Assembly (NCBI RefSeq): GCF_007860105.1
Contig: NZ_SJPU01000003.1
Span: forward strand, 868,001-932,000
Length of the DNA: 64,000 bases
Source of the DNA: Allorhodopirellula heiligendammensis
GTDB lineage: Bacteria > Planctomycetota > Planctomycetia > Pirellulales > Pirellulaceae
Direction: 5' to 3'
The number at the start of each line of letters is the position of its first letter. Position 1 is the first letter of the stretch. This document shows positions 42,295 through 52,425 of the stretch, piece by piece. The position numbers were made by a program, and so were the translations under genes. The notes beneath the pieces are model-generated. The model saw only the letters and a program-made list of their open reading frames with translations. It searched no databases and was not told where the DNA came from.

Positions 42295-43641
42295 ATGTTT
42301 CAACGAATCTTGATCGCCAATCGTGGCGAAATTGCGCTGCGCATCATCCGTGCCTGCCGTGAAATGGGCATTGAATCCGTCGCGGTTTTTAGCCAAGCGG
42401 ATGCCGACTCCATGCACGTCAAGCTCGCCGATCGGGCGATTTGCGTCGGTACCGCCCGCAGCGCCGATAGTTATCTTAAAACCGACCGGATCATCGCTGC
42501 GGCAGAAGTCTCCGGGGCGGATGCGATTCACCCCGGCTACGGTTTCTTAGCTGAGAATGCTCAGTTTAACGAAATGTGCCGGAGCAGCGGCTTTGAATTC
42601 ATCGGTCCTTCGCCCAGCGCGATGGAAAAACTCGGAGACAAGAACACCGCCCGCAGCATGGCGGTTGCCCAGAACGTCCCCGTCGTGCCCGGGAGCGATG
42701 GGTTGATCACTGACTTTAGTCGCGCCGCGGCAGTAGCCCAGGAGATCGGGTTTCCGGTGCTGATCAAAGCCACCGCCGGTGGTGGCGGCAAAGGCATGCG
42801 GGTTGCCGAGAGCGAAGAGGTGCTCGTCAGCCAACTCGAAGCTGCGCGAAACGAAGCCATTGCAGCATTTGGCAATGGCGGTGTGTACCTCGAGAAATTC
42901 GTTGCGAACCCGCGTCACATCGAGGTTCAGGTCATCGCCGATACCCACGGGAACGTCTGCCATTTGTTCGAACGGGATTGCAGCGTCCAGCGGCGACACC
43001 AAAAACTCGTCGAAGAAGCTCCCAGTCCTGATCTGCCCCAAGAACGCCGCGAGGCGATCTGTGATGCCGCCGTCCGTATGATCGCCGGCGCCGATTACGC
43101 GGGTGCGGGCACGGTCGAGTTCATCGTGGACAAGGACTACAACTTTTACTTCATCGAGGTCAACGCGCGTATCCAGGTCGAGCATCCGGTGTCGGAGATG
43201 ATTACCGGTGTGGACCTGATCCAAGAGCAAATTCGCGTTGCTGCGGGTGAGACCCTGTCTTTCGCCCAACATGATCTCCACGTCAGCGGCGTGGCGATTG
43301 AGTGCCGGATCAATGCGGAAGATCCCAAGAAGAACTTTCAACCTTGCCCCGGCAAAATTCAATCGATGTTCGCTCCCGGCGGATTGGGTGTGCGATTTGA
43401 TTCGCACGTGGCGACCGGTTATACGGTGCCTCCCTACTACGATTCGATGATTGGCAAATTGATTGTCCATCGGCCCACACGGGAACTCGCCATCGCCACG
43501 ATGCTCCGCGCGCTCCGCGAACTGCAGGTAGAAGGAATTTCGACGACGGTCCCGTTCCACGAATGGATCCTGCGGGACGAAGCGTTCCTCGGCGGCAGTG
43601 TCGACACCAAGTATGTCGACCGAGCATACAAAGGGCAGTAG
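42295..43641 (+). CDS. accC: biotin carboxylase subunit of acetyl-CoA carboxylase
   Basis: 448 residues, the family's standard length. ATP-grasp landmarks: [20 protein letters not shown] at the start, [25 protein letters not shown] (glycine-rich loop), [38 protein letters not shown], and HGYAIECRIN-type [12 protein letters not shown]. Catalyses ATP-dependent carboxylation of the biotin on AccB, the first half-reaction of fatty-acid synthesis. No accA or accD is nearby. Confidence 0.97.
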   Translation: MFQRILIANRGEIALRIIRACREMGIESVAVFSQADADSMHVKLADRAICVGTARSADSYLKTDRIIAAAEVSGADAIHPGYGFLAENAQFNEMCRSSGFEFIGPSPSAMEKLGDKNTARSMAVAQNVPVVPGSDGLITDFSRAAAVAQEIGFPVLIKATAGGGGKGMRVAESEEVLVSQLEAARNEAIAAFGNGGVYLEKFVANPRHIEVQVIADTHGNVCHLFERDCSVQRRHQKLVEEAPSPDLPQERREAICDAAVRMIAGADYAGAGTVEFIVDKDYNFYFIEVNARIQVEHPVSEMITGVDLIQEQIRVAAGETLSFAQHDLHVSGVAIECRINAEDPKKNFQPCPGKIQSMFAPGGLGVRFDSHVATGYTVPPYYDSMIGKLIVHRPTRELAIATMLRALRELQVEGISTTVPFHEWILRDEAFLGGSVDTKYVDRAYKGQ

Positions 43642-43783
43642 TCGGATTGCCGACCGACGGTTTCGCCGGTCGTGAGAATTGAGCGGGGAAACATTTGGTG
43701 TCTGCGTAACTCGCCACCACGATACGTCCGGGTTATGCTGGTGGGGATTCCCCACTTCGTATTTTACCCGTATGAGATCTCCC

Positions 43784-44623
43784 ATGGATTTTCCTTCATT
43801 CTCACGACGACGATGGCTCGCTGCTACGGCTGCAACGGTGGCTGCGGCCACACTGCCTCGGCCAGCATGGGCCGCCGGTGCCCCCCAAGCAAAATTGGGC
43901 ATTCAGCTCTATTCCTTGCGGGGTTACAACGTCAATGATGCGTTGCAACACGCCGCTGATCTCGGATTTGATGAGGTGGAGTTCTACAGTGGGATGCTGC
44001 CAATCAACTCGACGCCGGAGCAGATCGCGGAGATTAAGAAACGCGTGTCCGACTTGGGTATGTCAATTTCTGCGCACGGCGTGAATCATTTTGGTGGCGA
44101 CGCTGCTGCCAATCGCAAGCTGTTTGAATTTGCCAAGGCACTTGGTGTGCCGACCATTACGGCAGATCCAGAGCCGGCCGCTTTCGATAGTTTGGACGAC
44201 CTCGTCGACGAGTTCGACATTCGCATCGCCATCCACAATCACGGTCCGTCGGCGCGTTACAACCAAGTCGTTGATGTGCTCAAGGCGATCGAAGGTCATG
44301 ACGAGCGGATTGGGGCGTGCGCAGACCTCGGACACTACATCCGATCTGGGCAAGAACCCGTCGAGGTGATCCGCTCGCTGAAAGGACGTCTGTATGGCGT
44401 CCATCTCAAGGACTTTGCTGAGATGAAAGAACACACCAAGGGTGTGGTCTTGGGCCAAGGGCACCTCGATGTCGAAGGCGTCTTCGTCGCCATGCAGGAC
44501 GTTGGCTTTCCCACCAACGGTGCGTTGTCGCTCGAGTACGAAGAAGACCCGAGCAATCCGCTCGCTGAGATTCGCCAATGCGTCACCATTGCCAATGCCG
44601 CCATGGAAAAGGTGTCTACCTAG
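43784..44623 (+). CDS. exported sugar phosphate isomerase/epimerase-like protein (TIM barrel)
   Basis: 279 residues from ATG at 43784 (ATG at 43772 is also possible). Twin-arginine type signal: SRRRWLAATAATVAAATLPR. The barrel matches the xylose-isomerase-like/AP endonuclease family 2 group: IQLYSLRGYNVNDALQHAAD, LGFDEVEFYSG, IAIHNHGP (metal-ligand His region), LGHYIRSGQEPVEVI and YGVHLKDFAEM. Such Tat-exported proteins are common in planctomycetes, usually with oxidoreductases in sugar metabolism. The substrate is unknown. Confidence 0.85.
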   Translation: MDFPSFSRRRWLAATAATVAAATLPRPAWAAGAPQAKLGIQLYSLRGYNVNDALQHAADLGFDEVEFYSGMLPINSTPEQIAEIKKRVSDLGMSISAHGVNHFGGDAAANRKLFEFAKALGVPTITADPEPAAFDSLDDLVDEFDIRIAIHNHGPSARYNQVVDVLKAIEGHDERIGACADLGHYIRSGQEPVEVIRSLKGRLYGVHLKDFAEMKEHTKGVVLGQGHLDVEGVFVAMQDVGFPTNGALSLEYEEDPSNPLAEIRQCVTIANAAMEKVST

Positions 44624-44878
44624 ACGCTGACGACAATCCTGTAACGGCAGTTGGGCTGAGTGGTGAGCCGCATGTGGCGAGCCACGCATGCCCGTCGATA
44701 CCTTCCACGATGCGCAGTACGACGCAAAAGAAACGATCACGCTGGCGTGCTCAGCACGCTCGGCCGCGGTCGCGGCGCATGATTGTTCACCTTCGCCAGA
44801 CTTTCTTTTCTCTCCGGCTCAGCTTAGGCTGTAGTCTCAGTTTGGTGGGATCGTTGTGACAAACCGACGGGAAATGAA

Positions 44879-46006
44879 ATGCGAATTGGTGTACCGGTCG
44901 AGACCTGGCCGGGCGAACTCAGAACCTCGCTCGTGCCGAGCAACGCGAAAAAGCTGATCGGAAGTGGGTTCGAGATAACTGCGGAGTCCGGTCTCGGGCT
45001 CGCGTCGGGCTTCTCCGACGAGGAGTACACCGAGGCAGGAGTGTCGGTTGTGGCCGATCGGGATGAGGTGCTCTCGCAAGCGGACTTGGTACTGCGAGTT
45101 CGCCAGCCCGAAGCCCGCGATATTGAAACGCTCAAAAGTGGCAGCGTGCATGTCAGTTTCCTCGATCCGATGAATCGCCGGGACTTGGTGGACGCGATGG
45201 CCGCCAGGCAGGTAACGGCGGTTTCCATGGAAATGATTCCACGGAGCACGCGGGCGCAGAAAATGGATGCGCTTTCCTCTCAAGCAAACTTGGCTGGCTA
45301 CGTGACCGTGATCGCGGCCGCTTACCATTGCCCGAAAATTTTCCCGATGATGATGACGCCTTCGGGCACGATCCGGCCGGCCCGGGTGTTCGTGATCGGT
45401 GCGGGGGTGGCCGGATTGCAGGCCATCGCGACAGCGAAACGGCTCGGCGCTCGCGTCGAAGCATTCGATACGCGTCCTGTGGTTGCCGAGCAGGTGCGTT
45501 CGCTGGGGGCAAAGTTTGTTGAAATTGACTTGGGTGAGGTCGGCCAGACGGAGCAGGGATATGCGAAAGCTCTCACTCCAGAACAAATCGAGCTTCAGAA
45601 AGCCGGGCAAGCTAAAGTGATCGCTGAGTCGGACGTCGTGATCACGACGGCCCAGTTGTTCGGTCGGCCCGCCCCGCGGATCGTCACCGCAGAAATGGTG
45701 GCCTCGATGCAGCCGGGCAGCGTCGTGGTCGACATGGCGGTGGAGTCGGGTGGCAATGTCGAAGGCAGCGTGCTCAACGAAGTGGTCGATGTCGGTGGTG
45801 TGAAGATCTTCGGACTTGGCAACTTGCCCTCTCACGTCAGCCGCAGTGCCAGTGAAATGTACTCCAACAACCTGTGCAATCTGATCGAGGAGTTCTGGGA
45901 CTCCGAAGCGAAAGCATGGAACATGTCGCCCGACGATGAGATTGTTCAAGCTGCCGTGATCACTCGCGACGGCACGATTGTCCATCCCATGATTCAAAAC
46001 AAATAA
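44879..46006 (+). CDS. pntAA: NAD(P) transhydrogenase alpha subunit, part 1
   Basis: 375 residues. N-terminal alanine-dehydrogenase-like domain I: RIGVPVETWPGELR, LVPSNAKKLIGSGFE, ISMEMIPRSTRAQKMDALSS-type VSMEMIPRSTRAQKMDALSS, the Rossmann segment VFVIGAGVAGLQAIATAKRL, and a QTEQGYAKAL loop. Binds NAD(H) in the cytoplasm. It forms a three-gene operon with pntAB and pntB that couples NADPH formation to proton entry. An alpha subunit split in two genes is a known arrangement. Confidence 0.95.
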   Translation: MRIGVPVETWPGELRTSLVPSNAKKLIGSGFEITAESGLGLASGFSDEEYTEAGVSVVADRDEVLSQADLVLRVRQPEARDIETLKSGSVHVSFLDPMNRRDLVDAMAARQVTAVSMEMIPRSTRAQKMDALSSQANLAGYVTVIAAAYHCPKIFPMMMTPSGTIRPARVFVIGAGVAGLQAIATAKRLGARVEAFDTRPVVAEQVRSLGAKFVEIDLGEVGQTEQGYAKALTPEQIELQKAGQAKVIAESDVVITTAQLFGRPAPRIVTAEMVASMQPGSVVVDMAVESGGNVEGSVLNEVVDVGGVKIFGLGNLPSHVSRSASEMYSNNLCNLIEEFWDSEAKAWNMSPDDEIVQAAVITRDGTIVHPMIQNK

Positions 46007-46023
46007 ACACCCAAGGCCCCAAC

Positions 46024-46320
46024 ATGGAAACCGTTTTTCTAGGTTTCGTCTTGATGCTCTCGATCTTTTTAGGTTTTGAGCTGATCTCGAAAGTCCCCGC
46101 GACGCTGCACACCCCGTTGATGTCTGGCGCCAACGCGATCTCTGGTATCACAGTGGTCGGCGCGATCACGTTAGCCGGTGGCGAACTCGCTGGCTGGGCA
46201 ACGGCGCTTGCTGCGTTAGCGGTGTTCTTCGCGACGGTGAATGTTGTCGGTGGCTACATGGTGACCGATCGCATGTTGGCCATGTTTAAAAAGAAAGATG
46301 AACCGGAGGCACGTTCATGA
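46024..46320 (+). CDS. pntAB: NAD(P) transhydrogenase alpha subunit, part 2
   Basis: 98 residues with three membrane helices (VFLGFVLMLSIFLGFELI, ANAISGITVVGAITLAG, ALAALAVFFATVNVVGGYMV), ending in VTDRMLAMFKKK. This is the transmembrane domain II part of alpha that in E. coli is fused to domain I. It starts 17 bp after pntAA and its stop overlaps the pntB ATG (ATGA). Confidence 0.95.
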   Translation: METVFLGFVLMLSIFLGFELISKVPATLHTPLMSGANAISGITVVGAITLAGGELAGWATALAALAVFFATVNVVGGYMVTDRMLAMFKKKDEPEARS

Positions 46321-47702
46321 GCGAGGAACTGATCGGTGCCGCGTACATTGTCTCGGCAATACTGTTTATCTTTGGATTGAAACTGCTGGGTTCTCCGGCG
46401 ACCGCCGTGCGTGGCAACCAACTTTCAGCATTGGGCATGCTGGTGGCCGTGGTCGTCACGCTCGGGTCTCACGAGATTATCGACTACCGGTGGATCGGTG
46501 TGGCTGCCGTACTCGGTGCGATTGTGGGCGTGGTCTCAGCGCAGCGCGTCGCGATGACTGGGATGCCCGAAATGGTCGCGTTGTTTAACGGATCGGGAGG
46601 TTTGGCGAGTCTGCTGGTCGGATGGGCGGCACTTGATATGAGCGGCGGCACCGGTGAGGGTGATCCTCAGTCGGCCTTCACCGTCGTGACCGTCCTGCTA
46701 TCGATCCTGATCGGTGGTGTGACTTTTTCGGGGAGTATTGTGGCGTGGGGAAAACTGTCCGAAACGATCCCCAGCGGGGCGATTCGATTTCCCGGCCAAC
46801 AGATTGTCAGCCTGGCGATGCTGGTCGCTACGATTGGCTGTGGTGTCGCGATGGTTGCCCAGCCTGAGGTTTGGACGGGCACACTGATTTATGTCGTTAT
46901 TGCACTCTCGGTATTGCTCGGCGTGATGGCGGTCATTCCGATCGGCGGTGCTGACATGCCAGTCGTGATCTCGTTGCTCAACAGCTATTCCGGACTCGCT
47001 GCCTGTGCCGCTGGATTGGCTATCAACAATACGATCTTGATTGTGGCGGGGGCGCTCGTGGGTGCGGCCGGCATCATTCTGACGAATATCATGTGCAAGG
47101 CGATGAATCGCTCGCTCAGCAACGTACTGTTCTCCGGGTTCACTGCCGCGAAGGCCGCGACAAAGGTAGAAGGTGAGGTCAAGCCGATCAATCCAGACGA
47201 TGCGTACCTGATCTTAGAAGCCGCCTCATCGGTGGTGATGGTGCCGGGTTACGGCATGGCGGTCGCCCAGGCGCAGCATGTGGTGTGCGAGCTCGGCGAA
47301 TTGTTGGAGGAAAACGGCGCTGAAGTGAGCTACGCGATCCACCCCGTCGCTGGACGAATGCCGGGGCACATGAATGTGCTATTGGCCGAAGCGAACGTTC
47401 CCTATGATCAGCTCATTGAGATGGACGACATCAATCGCCGGATCGAGAATGTTGATGTCGTGATCGTGATCGGTGCCAACGACGTCGTCAATCCAGCGGC
47501 GCGTGAGGATGAGAACAGTCCCATTTATGGAATGCCGATCATCAACGTCGACCAAGCTCGTACGGTGTTTGTGCTCAAACGGTCGATGGCATCTGGTTTC
47601 TCCGGTGTCGACAATCCACTGTTCTTCAAGCAGAATACGCGGATGCTCTTCGGCGATGCCAAGCAATCACTTTCCAAGGTGATCTCGGCGTTCAAGAGCT
47701 AA
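46317..47702 (+). CDS. pntB: NAD(P) transhydrogenase beta subunit
   Basis: 461 residues. Eight or nine membrane helices fill residues 1-265, with the GMPEMVALFNGSGGLASLLV and LLNSYSGLAACAAGLAI segments lining the proton path. The NADP-binding domain III follows with VMVPGYGMAVAQAQH, IHPVAGRMPGHMNVLLAEAN, and VIVIGANDVVNPAARED. Partners are the two alpha genes upstream. Confidence 0.97.
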   Translation: MSEELIGAAYIVSAILFIFGLKLLGSPATAVRGNQLSALGMLVAVVVTLGSHEIIDYRWIGVAAVLGAIVGVVSAQRVAMTGMPEMVALFNGSGGLASLLVGWAALDMSGGTGEGDPQSAFTVVTVLLSILIGGVTFSGSIVAWGKLSETIPSGAIRFPGQQIVSLAMLVATIGCGVAMVAQPEVWTGTLIYVVIALSVLLGVMAVIPIGGADMPVVISLLNSYSGLAACAAGLAINNTILIVAGALVGAAGIILTNIMCKAMNRSLSNVLFSGFTAAKAATKVEGEVKPINPDDAYLILEAASSVVMVPGYGMAVAQAQHVVCELGELLEENGAEVSYAIHPVAGRMPGHMNVLLAEANVPYDQLIEMDDINRRIENVDVVIVIGANDVVNPAAREDENSPIYGMPIINVDQARTVFVLKRSMASGFSGVDNPLFFKQNTRMLFGDAKQSLSKVISAFKS

Positions 47703-47723
47703 CGCACCGTTGATTTGCAATCG

Positions 47724-47765
47724 CGAACCGCCAGCGAGATAGGGGCATGCCCCCGCGGCGGTTCG
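47724..47765 (+). repeat. nested inverted repeat after pntB
   Basis: Outer arms CGAACCGCC and GGCGGTTCG (nine pairs), inner perfect palindrome GGGGCATGCCCC. It lies 22 bases after the pntB stop and 72 before mgtE. It has no T-run; probably a 3'-end stabilising or REP-like element. Confidence 0.55.
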
Positions 47766-47836
47766 TCAGCTTACGTTGGGCGGTATATCTTCGTGAACAG
47801 GATTGACGCCATCGTCCGCCAGCACAGATTTTTCAA

Positions 47837-49186
47837 TTGGTAAATACGCTTCTGCTGCCGGAACTTCGCGAGATGCTGGCGCTCAGCCAGGATTTGGAGC
47901 TGCGAGAATTCTGCACGGCCTTGAACGCGGGCCGGACAGCCGAGTTCATGGAAGGCCTCGATGACGCCGACGTCTGGCGGGTGCTGCAGTTTGCCGAGCC
48001 AGAGCGGCGGGCGGAGATCTTTGGCTATTTTGATGAAGACCGCCAGCTCGCCATGCTCGCCGATGAGCCGGCTGCCGAAACGGCGAGGTTGATTGAAGAG
48101 ATCCCGGCAGATGATCGCGTCGACCTGATCCAAGGATTGCCGACGCAGGCGGTCGATGAGATCCTCCCCCTGCTGCCCACCAGTGAACGTCGCGACATTG
48201 AACGATTGCGTTCCTATCCTGAGGGGACTGCCGGCGCGTTGATGACGACGGAGGTTGCCAAGCTAGCAGAGAAGCTCACCGTCAGTGAGGCGTTCGATGA
48301 ACTGGCGGCGATCGCACGCGATCTCGAAACAATTTATTACCTCTACATCGTCGACGATAATAATCTCCTTCGCGGGATCGTCTCAACTCGGCAACTCGTT
48401 TCATCGCTCAAGCATAAATCGCGTACGTTGGGCGAGCTGATGGAGACCGACGTCGTCGCCGCATTGGCCGGTGAGGATCAAGAATCGGTGGCTGAGAAGG
48501 TGGAGCGATTCAACCTGCTCGCGATACCCGTGATTGACTCAGGCCGCCAGATGCTCGGTATCATCACGCATGATGACGTGATCGACGTCGTTCGCGAAGA
48601 ACTGACCGAGGACGCGCAGCGGATTGCTGCGGTTGAACCCTTTGACGATGACTTTTTGCGCATCGGACTATTCACTCTTTCCTACAAACGGGGGCTGTGG
48701 TTAACCATTCTGTTTTTCGCGGCCTTGTTAACCGCCTTTGCCCTGCGGCACTACGAGAGCGAATTGGCAGTCAATGCCTGGTTGGTATGGTTTATTCCCC
48801 TGATCATCAGTTCCGGAGGTAACTCGGGCAGTCAGTCGGCGACCCTGGTGATCACCGCGATGACGGGCGGTGAGGTTGAGTTGTCAGACCTGCCCAAGGT
48901 GTTATCGCGTGAACTGCGTGTCGCGTTCATGCTCGGCGGTTTTCTGGCAGCGTTTGGATTTTTGGTGGCCCTCTTCGTGGCCCCCTCCGCAGTCGCCGCC
49001 ATGGTGATTCCTATCACGCTTCTCGGCGTGATCATGTGTGGTTGCTTATGCGGCGTCACGCTGCCGATTCTCTTTAAACGCCTTGGCCTCGACCCGGCCT
49101 TGATGAGTAATCCGTTCGTGGCCGGGATTGTGGATATCCTTGGCATTGTGATTTATATCAATGTCGCCCGACTGATCCTGGGCTAG
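47837..49186 (+). CDS. mgtE: magnesium transporter MgtE
   Basis: 449 residues from TTG at 47837; no ATG lies near the natural start and upstream stops limit choices. The MgtE N domain is at about 1-130 (AEFMEGLDDADVWRVLQFA), tandem CBS domains at about 135-260 (LRSYPEGTAGALMTTEVAKL, YLYIVDDNNLLRGIVSTRQL, and IIAITHDDVIDV-type LGIITHDDVIDVV), and five membrane helices afterwards with PLIISSGGNSGSQSATLVIT, the conserved pore segment. Cytoplasmic Mg binding to N and CBS domains closes the channel. No M-box riboswitch is seen upstream. Confidence 0.94.
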   Translation: MVNTLLLPELREMLALSQDLELREFCTALNAGRTAEFMEGLDDADVWRVLQFAEPERRAEIFGYFDEDRQLAMLADEPAAETARLIEEIPADDRVDLIQGLPTQAVDEILPLLPTSERRDIERLRSYPEGTAGALMTTEVAKLAEKLTVSEAFDELAAIARDLETIYYLYIVDDNNLLRGIVSTRQLVSSLKHKSRTLGELMETDVVAALAGEDQESVAEKVERFNLLAIPVIDSGRQMLGIITHDDVIDVVREELTEDAQRIAAVEPFDDDFLRIGLFTLSYKRGLWLTILFFAALLTAFALRHYESELAVNAWLVWFIPLIISSGGNSGSQSATLVITAMTGGEVELSDLPKVLSRELRVAFMLGGFLAAFGFLVALFVAPSAVAAMVIPITLLGVIMCGCLCGVTLPILFKRLGLDPALMSNPFVAGIVDILGIVIYINVARLILG

Positions 49187-49206
49187 TTCAGCAAGAGGTG
49201 AGATCG

Positions 49207-50562
49207 ATGAAATTCATGCCCCGTCGTGGGATCGGCTACACGCTGATGGTATTCCTGGCCGGCATGGCTGGCGTGACGAATGTCGCGGCATCTGAGTTTT
49301 ACGTCGCTACGGACGGGGATGACAATCAACCCGGCACGCTCGAACAACCATTCGCATCGATTCATCGGGCGCAGGAGGTCGTCGGGCCAGGCGATACGGT
49401 CTTTGTGCGCGGTGGGACGTACCACGTGCAGGAATCGCAGATCTCCCGGACCGAGCGTATTTGGGCTTATGTGACGTGGCTTCACAAAAGCGGTACGCCG
49501 GACAACCGAATTAATTACTGGGCCTATCAAGACGAGCAGCCTGTGTTCGACTTCTCCGAAGTCAGGCCGCGCGGCAAGCGAGTGCACGCCTTTGAGGTCA
49601 CTGGATCTTGGATCCATCTGCGCGGACTGGAGGTGGTAGGCGTGCAGGTCACGATCCCATCGCATACTCAGTCGATCTGCTTCGCTAACAATGGCAGTCA
49701 CAATATTTTCGAGCAGCTGAGCATGCACGACGGCCACGCGATCGGAATCTACAGCGTTCGCGGTTCAGACAATCTGTTTCTCAATTGCGACGCGTATCGT
49801 AATGATGATCCCGTCTCCGAAGGTGGTCGTGGTGGCAATGTCGATGGATTTGGGTGCCATCCGACACCGGGTAGCACCGGCAATGTTTTTCGAGGCTGCC
49901 GCGCCTGGTTCAATAGCGATGACGGATTCGACTGCATTTCAGCGTCGGAATCCGTCACGTTCGAACATTGCTGGGCGTTCTGGAATGGGTACTCGCCAGG
50001 ATTCGAGCGCCGTGCCGACGGGAATGGATTCAAGGCTGGCGGGTACGGGTCTTTGTCGGTGCGGCGATTGCCCAGTCCGATTCCTCGACATCGAGTACAG
50101 TTCTGCGTCGCAGCTAAGAATAAAAATTGCGGTTTCTACGCGAATCACCACATCGGTGGTGTCGACTGGTTTAACAACACCGCTTTTCGAAACGGTGCCA
50201 ACTTTAATTTTCTTTCACGATTGCCTGACAACGTTACCGATGTGCCAGGATACGGGCACCGCATTAAAAACAATCTAAGTTTCGGCAGCCGCAACTCGGT
50301 CGTTCAACTGAATTACGAGGAATGCGAGCTATCGCATAATTCATTCGACATCGATATGGAACTGTCGGAAAAGGATTTCGTTGGGCTCGATGAAAGTCAG
50401 CTCGCAGCTCCGCGCCAAACCAATGGTGAGTTACCTAGGATATCGCTGCTGCACCTCACGCCCGATAGTCCCCTGGTGGACGCGGGCGTGGACATTGGAT
50501 TTCCGTTTCACGGCCAGACGCCTGACTGTGGCGCGTTTGAATTCGTTCCCAGCGAGGGATAG
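49207..50562 (+). CDS. secreted right-handed beta-helix (DUF1565, pectate-lyase-like) protein
   Basis: 451 residues from ATG at 49207, preferred because GAGGTGAG stands just upstream. A signal peptide (LMVFLAGMAGVTNVAAS) is followed by the DUF1565 entry FYVATDGDDNQPGTLEQPF and ASIHRAQEVVGPGDTVFVRG, then parallel beta-helix coils with repeated N-type turns (NNGSHNIFEQLSMHDGHAIG, DNLFLNCDAYRND). This layout resembles polysaccharide lyase family 9 proteins. Substrate unknown; the sulfatase cluster a few kilobases away hints at sulfated polysaccharide use. Confidence 0.87.
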   Translation: MKFMPRRGIGYTLMVFLAGMAGVTNVAASEFYVATDGDDNQPGTLEQPFASIHRAQEVVGPGDTVFVRGGTYHVQESQISRTERIWAYVTWLHKSGTPDNRINYWAYQDEQPVFDFSEVRPRGKRVHAFEVTGSWIHLRGLEVVGVQVTIPSHTQSICFANNGSHNIFEQLSMHDGHAIGIYSVRGSDNLFLNCDAYRNDDPVSEGGRGGNVDGFGCHPTPGSTGNVFRGCRAWFNSDDGFDCISASESVTFEHCWAFWNGYSPGFERRADGNGFKAGGYGSLSVRRLPSPIPRHRVQFCVAAKNKNCGFYANHHIGGVDWFNNTAFRNGANFNFLSRLPDNVTDVPGYGHRIKNNLSFGSRNSVVQLNYEECELSHNSFDIDMELSEKDFVGLDESQLAAPRQTNGELPRISLLHLTPDSPLVDAGVDIGFPFHGQTPDCGAFEFVPSEG

Positions 50563-50607
50563 TCGCGTCTTAGTGAGGCCGGGCTGGTGCCTCAGGGCCA
50601 ATACCAC

Positions 50608-50668
50608 AAAATCGACCGCCGGGCGGCTTGCGCCGCTCCGCTAAGAGTTTACCGGGCGGTTTGATTTT
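50608..50668. terminator. bidirectional terminator candidate between convergent genes
   Basis: AAAATC-x-ACCGCC pairs with GGCGGT-xx-GATTTT across a GC-rich inner stem. A-run at one end and T-run at the other allow it to work on both strands, for the beta-helix gene and for leuA. Confidence 0.55.
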
Positions 50669-50757
50669 GGGCGCCGCGAGGAGCCAGCGGCCCGGCCGGC
50701 GACGGTGCTGACGGCCTCCTCAACAAAAGCCACCTCAATCACATGTGACGGCAGCCA

Positions 50758-52362
50758 TTACGGCTGAGGCAGGTCGCTTTCTTCGCCGACTTCGTCTCCC
50801 GAGACGATCCGATCGATCGCATTGAGAATGGCGAAGATGGTGCTTTCGACGCTATCGGTGCTAACTCCGACCCCGCGATAGGTGCGTCCTTTGTGCTCGA
50901 CCTCCAAATTGACTTCCGCAATGGCGTCACGACCGAGCGTAGCGCTGCGGACGCGGAAGTCCTTGCAGACCAGCTCAATTCCTGTGATCTTCTCGACGGC
51001 CCAGAAGGCCGCGTCAATGGGACCATCGCCTTGCTCAACCTGTTCGGTGAACTCCTCGCCGCCGTGGCCCAGGGTCACACGCACTCGCGGCGTCTGGCTG
51101 CGAGAACTCGTGACTTCATAGTCCAGCAAACTCCATTGCGAAATCTCCGGTCCACTAATTTGTTGCTGGACCAGAGCCACGATGTCTCCGTCGTAGATCT
51201 CCTTCTTTTTGTCCGCGAGTACTTTGAAGCTATCGAAGACCTGCTGTAACTGCTCACCACTGATCGTGAAACCCAATTGTTTTGCCCGGTCGGCCAGAGC
51301 TGCCCGTCCACTGTGTTTGCCCAGCACCAGGTCGGTCTTCGCGAAGCCAACTTCCTCCGGTGACATGATCTCGTACGTGCTGCGTTCCTTCAGCATCCCG
51401 TCTTGATGGATTCCGGATTCGTGGGCAAATGCGTTGCGACCCACAATTGCTTTATTGCGTTGCACGTGGATGCCGGTCGTTTTACTGACCAAGCGACTGA
51501 CAGGGACGAGCCGACGAGAATTAATACCAGTAGTCAGGTTCAAGCAATCTCGCCGAGTTTGAATCGCCATCACGATCTCTTCCAAGGCAGCATTCCCAGC
51601 ACGCTCGCCAATCCCATTAATCGTGCATTCGATTTGGCCGGCTCCGCCGGCGACGGCCGCCAGCGAGTTGGCAACGGCCATTCCTAAGTCGTTGTGGCAA
51701 TGCGTGCTCAAGACCGCTTTGTCGATATTGGGAACACGATTGCGAAGCATCTGGAAACGCTCGAAGACCTCGGCGGGCGTGGCATAGCCCACCGTGTCGG
51801 GAACGTTGATTGTTGTGGCGCCAGCGTCAATTGCCGCCTCCACGACGCGGCACAAGAAATCGTGCTCGGTGCGGCAGGCGTCCTCAGGAGAGAACTCGAC
51901 GTCATCACAATGCGACACCGCTCGCTTGACTCCCGCGATCGCCCGCTCGACGATTTCATCGGTCGTCATCCGCAATTTAAATTGCCGGTGGATTGCGCTG
52001 GTAGCCAGGAACACATGGATGCGGCTGCTCGGGGCGACCTTGAGGGCCTCCCATGCGCGGTCGATGTCCTTTTCATTGCACCGCGCCAAACCGCAGATTG
52101 TGGCACCGCGAATCGTTGCGGCAATCTGCCGAACGGCTTCGAAATCACCTGGCGAGGCAATCGGGAAACCTGCCTCAATCACGTCGACGCCCATTTCGGC
52201 TAACGCCGCCGCCACCTCGAGTTTCTCCGCCAGGTTCATGCTCGCCCCGGGCGACTGCTCGCCATCGCGAAGCGTGGTGTCGAAAATGCGAATGTGACGC
52301 GGTTCGGTGGCGGGGGTTGGTTCGGCTGCGGCGGAATCCGCAACGGGCATGGGATCGGACAT
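50758..52362 (-). CDS. leuA: 2-isopropylmalate synthase
   Basis: 534 residues. N-terminal catalytic TIM barrel (IRIFDTTLRDGEQSPGASMN with the metal Asp and catalytic Arg, HCHNDLGMAVANSLAAVAGG with the metal His pair, and NGIGERAGNAALEE), then a linker and the LeuA allosteric dimerisation domain (GDGPIDAAFWAVEKITGI) that senses leucine. It joins acetyl-CoA and 2-ketoisovalerate, the first committed step to leucine. The ATG at 52362 has no Shine-Dalgarno; 64 bases upstream ends a strong terminator preceded by a leucine-rich leader peptide, so transcription is likely attenuated. Confidence 0.96.
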   Translation of the reverse strand: MSDPMPVADSAAAEPTPATEPRHIRIFDTTLRDGEQSPGASMNLAEKLEVAAALAEMGVDVIEAGFPIASPGDFEAVRQIAATIRGATICGLARCNEKDIDRAWEALKVAPSSRIHVFLATSAIHRQFKLRMTTDEIVERAIAGVKRAVSHCDDVEFSPEDACRTEHDFLCRVVEAAIDAGATTINVPDTVGYATPAEVFERFQMLRNRVPNIDKAVLSTHCHNDLGMAVANSLAAVAGGAGQIECTINGIGERAGNAALEEIVMAIQTRRDCLNLTTGINSRRLVPVSRLVSKTTGIHVQRNKAIVGRNAFAHESGIHQDGMLKERSTYEIMSPEEVGFAKTDLVLGKHSGRAALADRAKQLGFTISGEQLQQVFDSFKVLADKKKEIYDGDIVALVQQQISGPEISQWSLLDYEVTSSRSQTPRVRVTLGHGGEEFTEQVEQGDGPIDAAFWAVEKITGIELVCKDFRVRSATLGRDAIAEVNLEVEHKGRTYRGVGVSTDSVESTIFAILNAIDRIVSGDEVGEESDLPQP

Positions 52363-52425
52363 GGCAGTTCAAAAGGTGGTGAGAATGGAAAACGAGTGGC
52401 AAACGGTGGCGGACGACGAGCACAT

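Noticed and set aside
42547-43902. 451-codon open frame opposite accC
   Set aside because: Fully antisense to a certain accC gene; a typical shadow frame of GC-rich coding DNA.
47703-47836. M-box riboswitch before mgtE
   Set aside because: The gap is only 134 bp and I cannot find the M-box conserved loops, only a GC palindrome.
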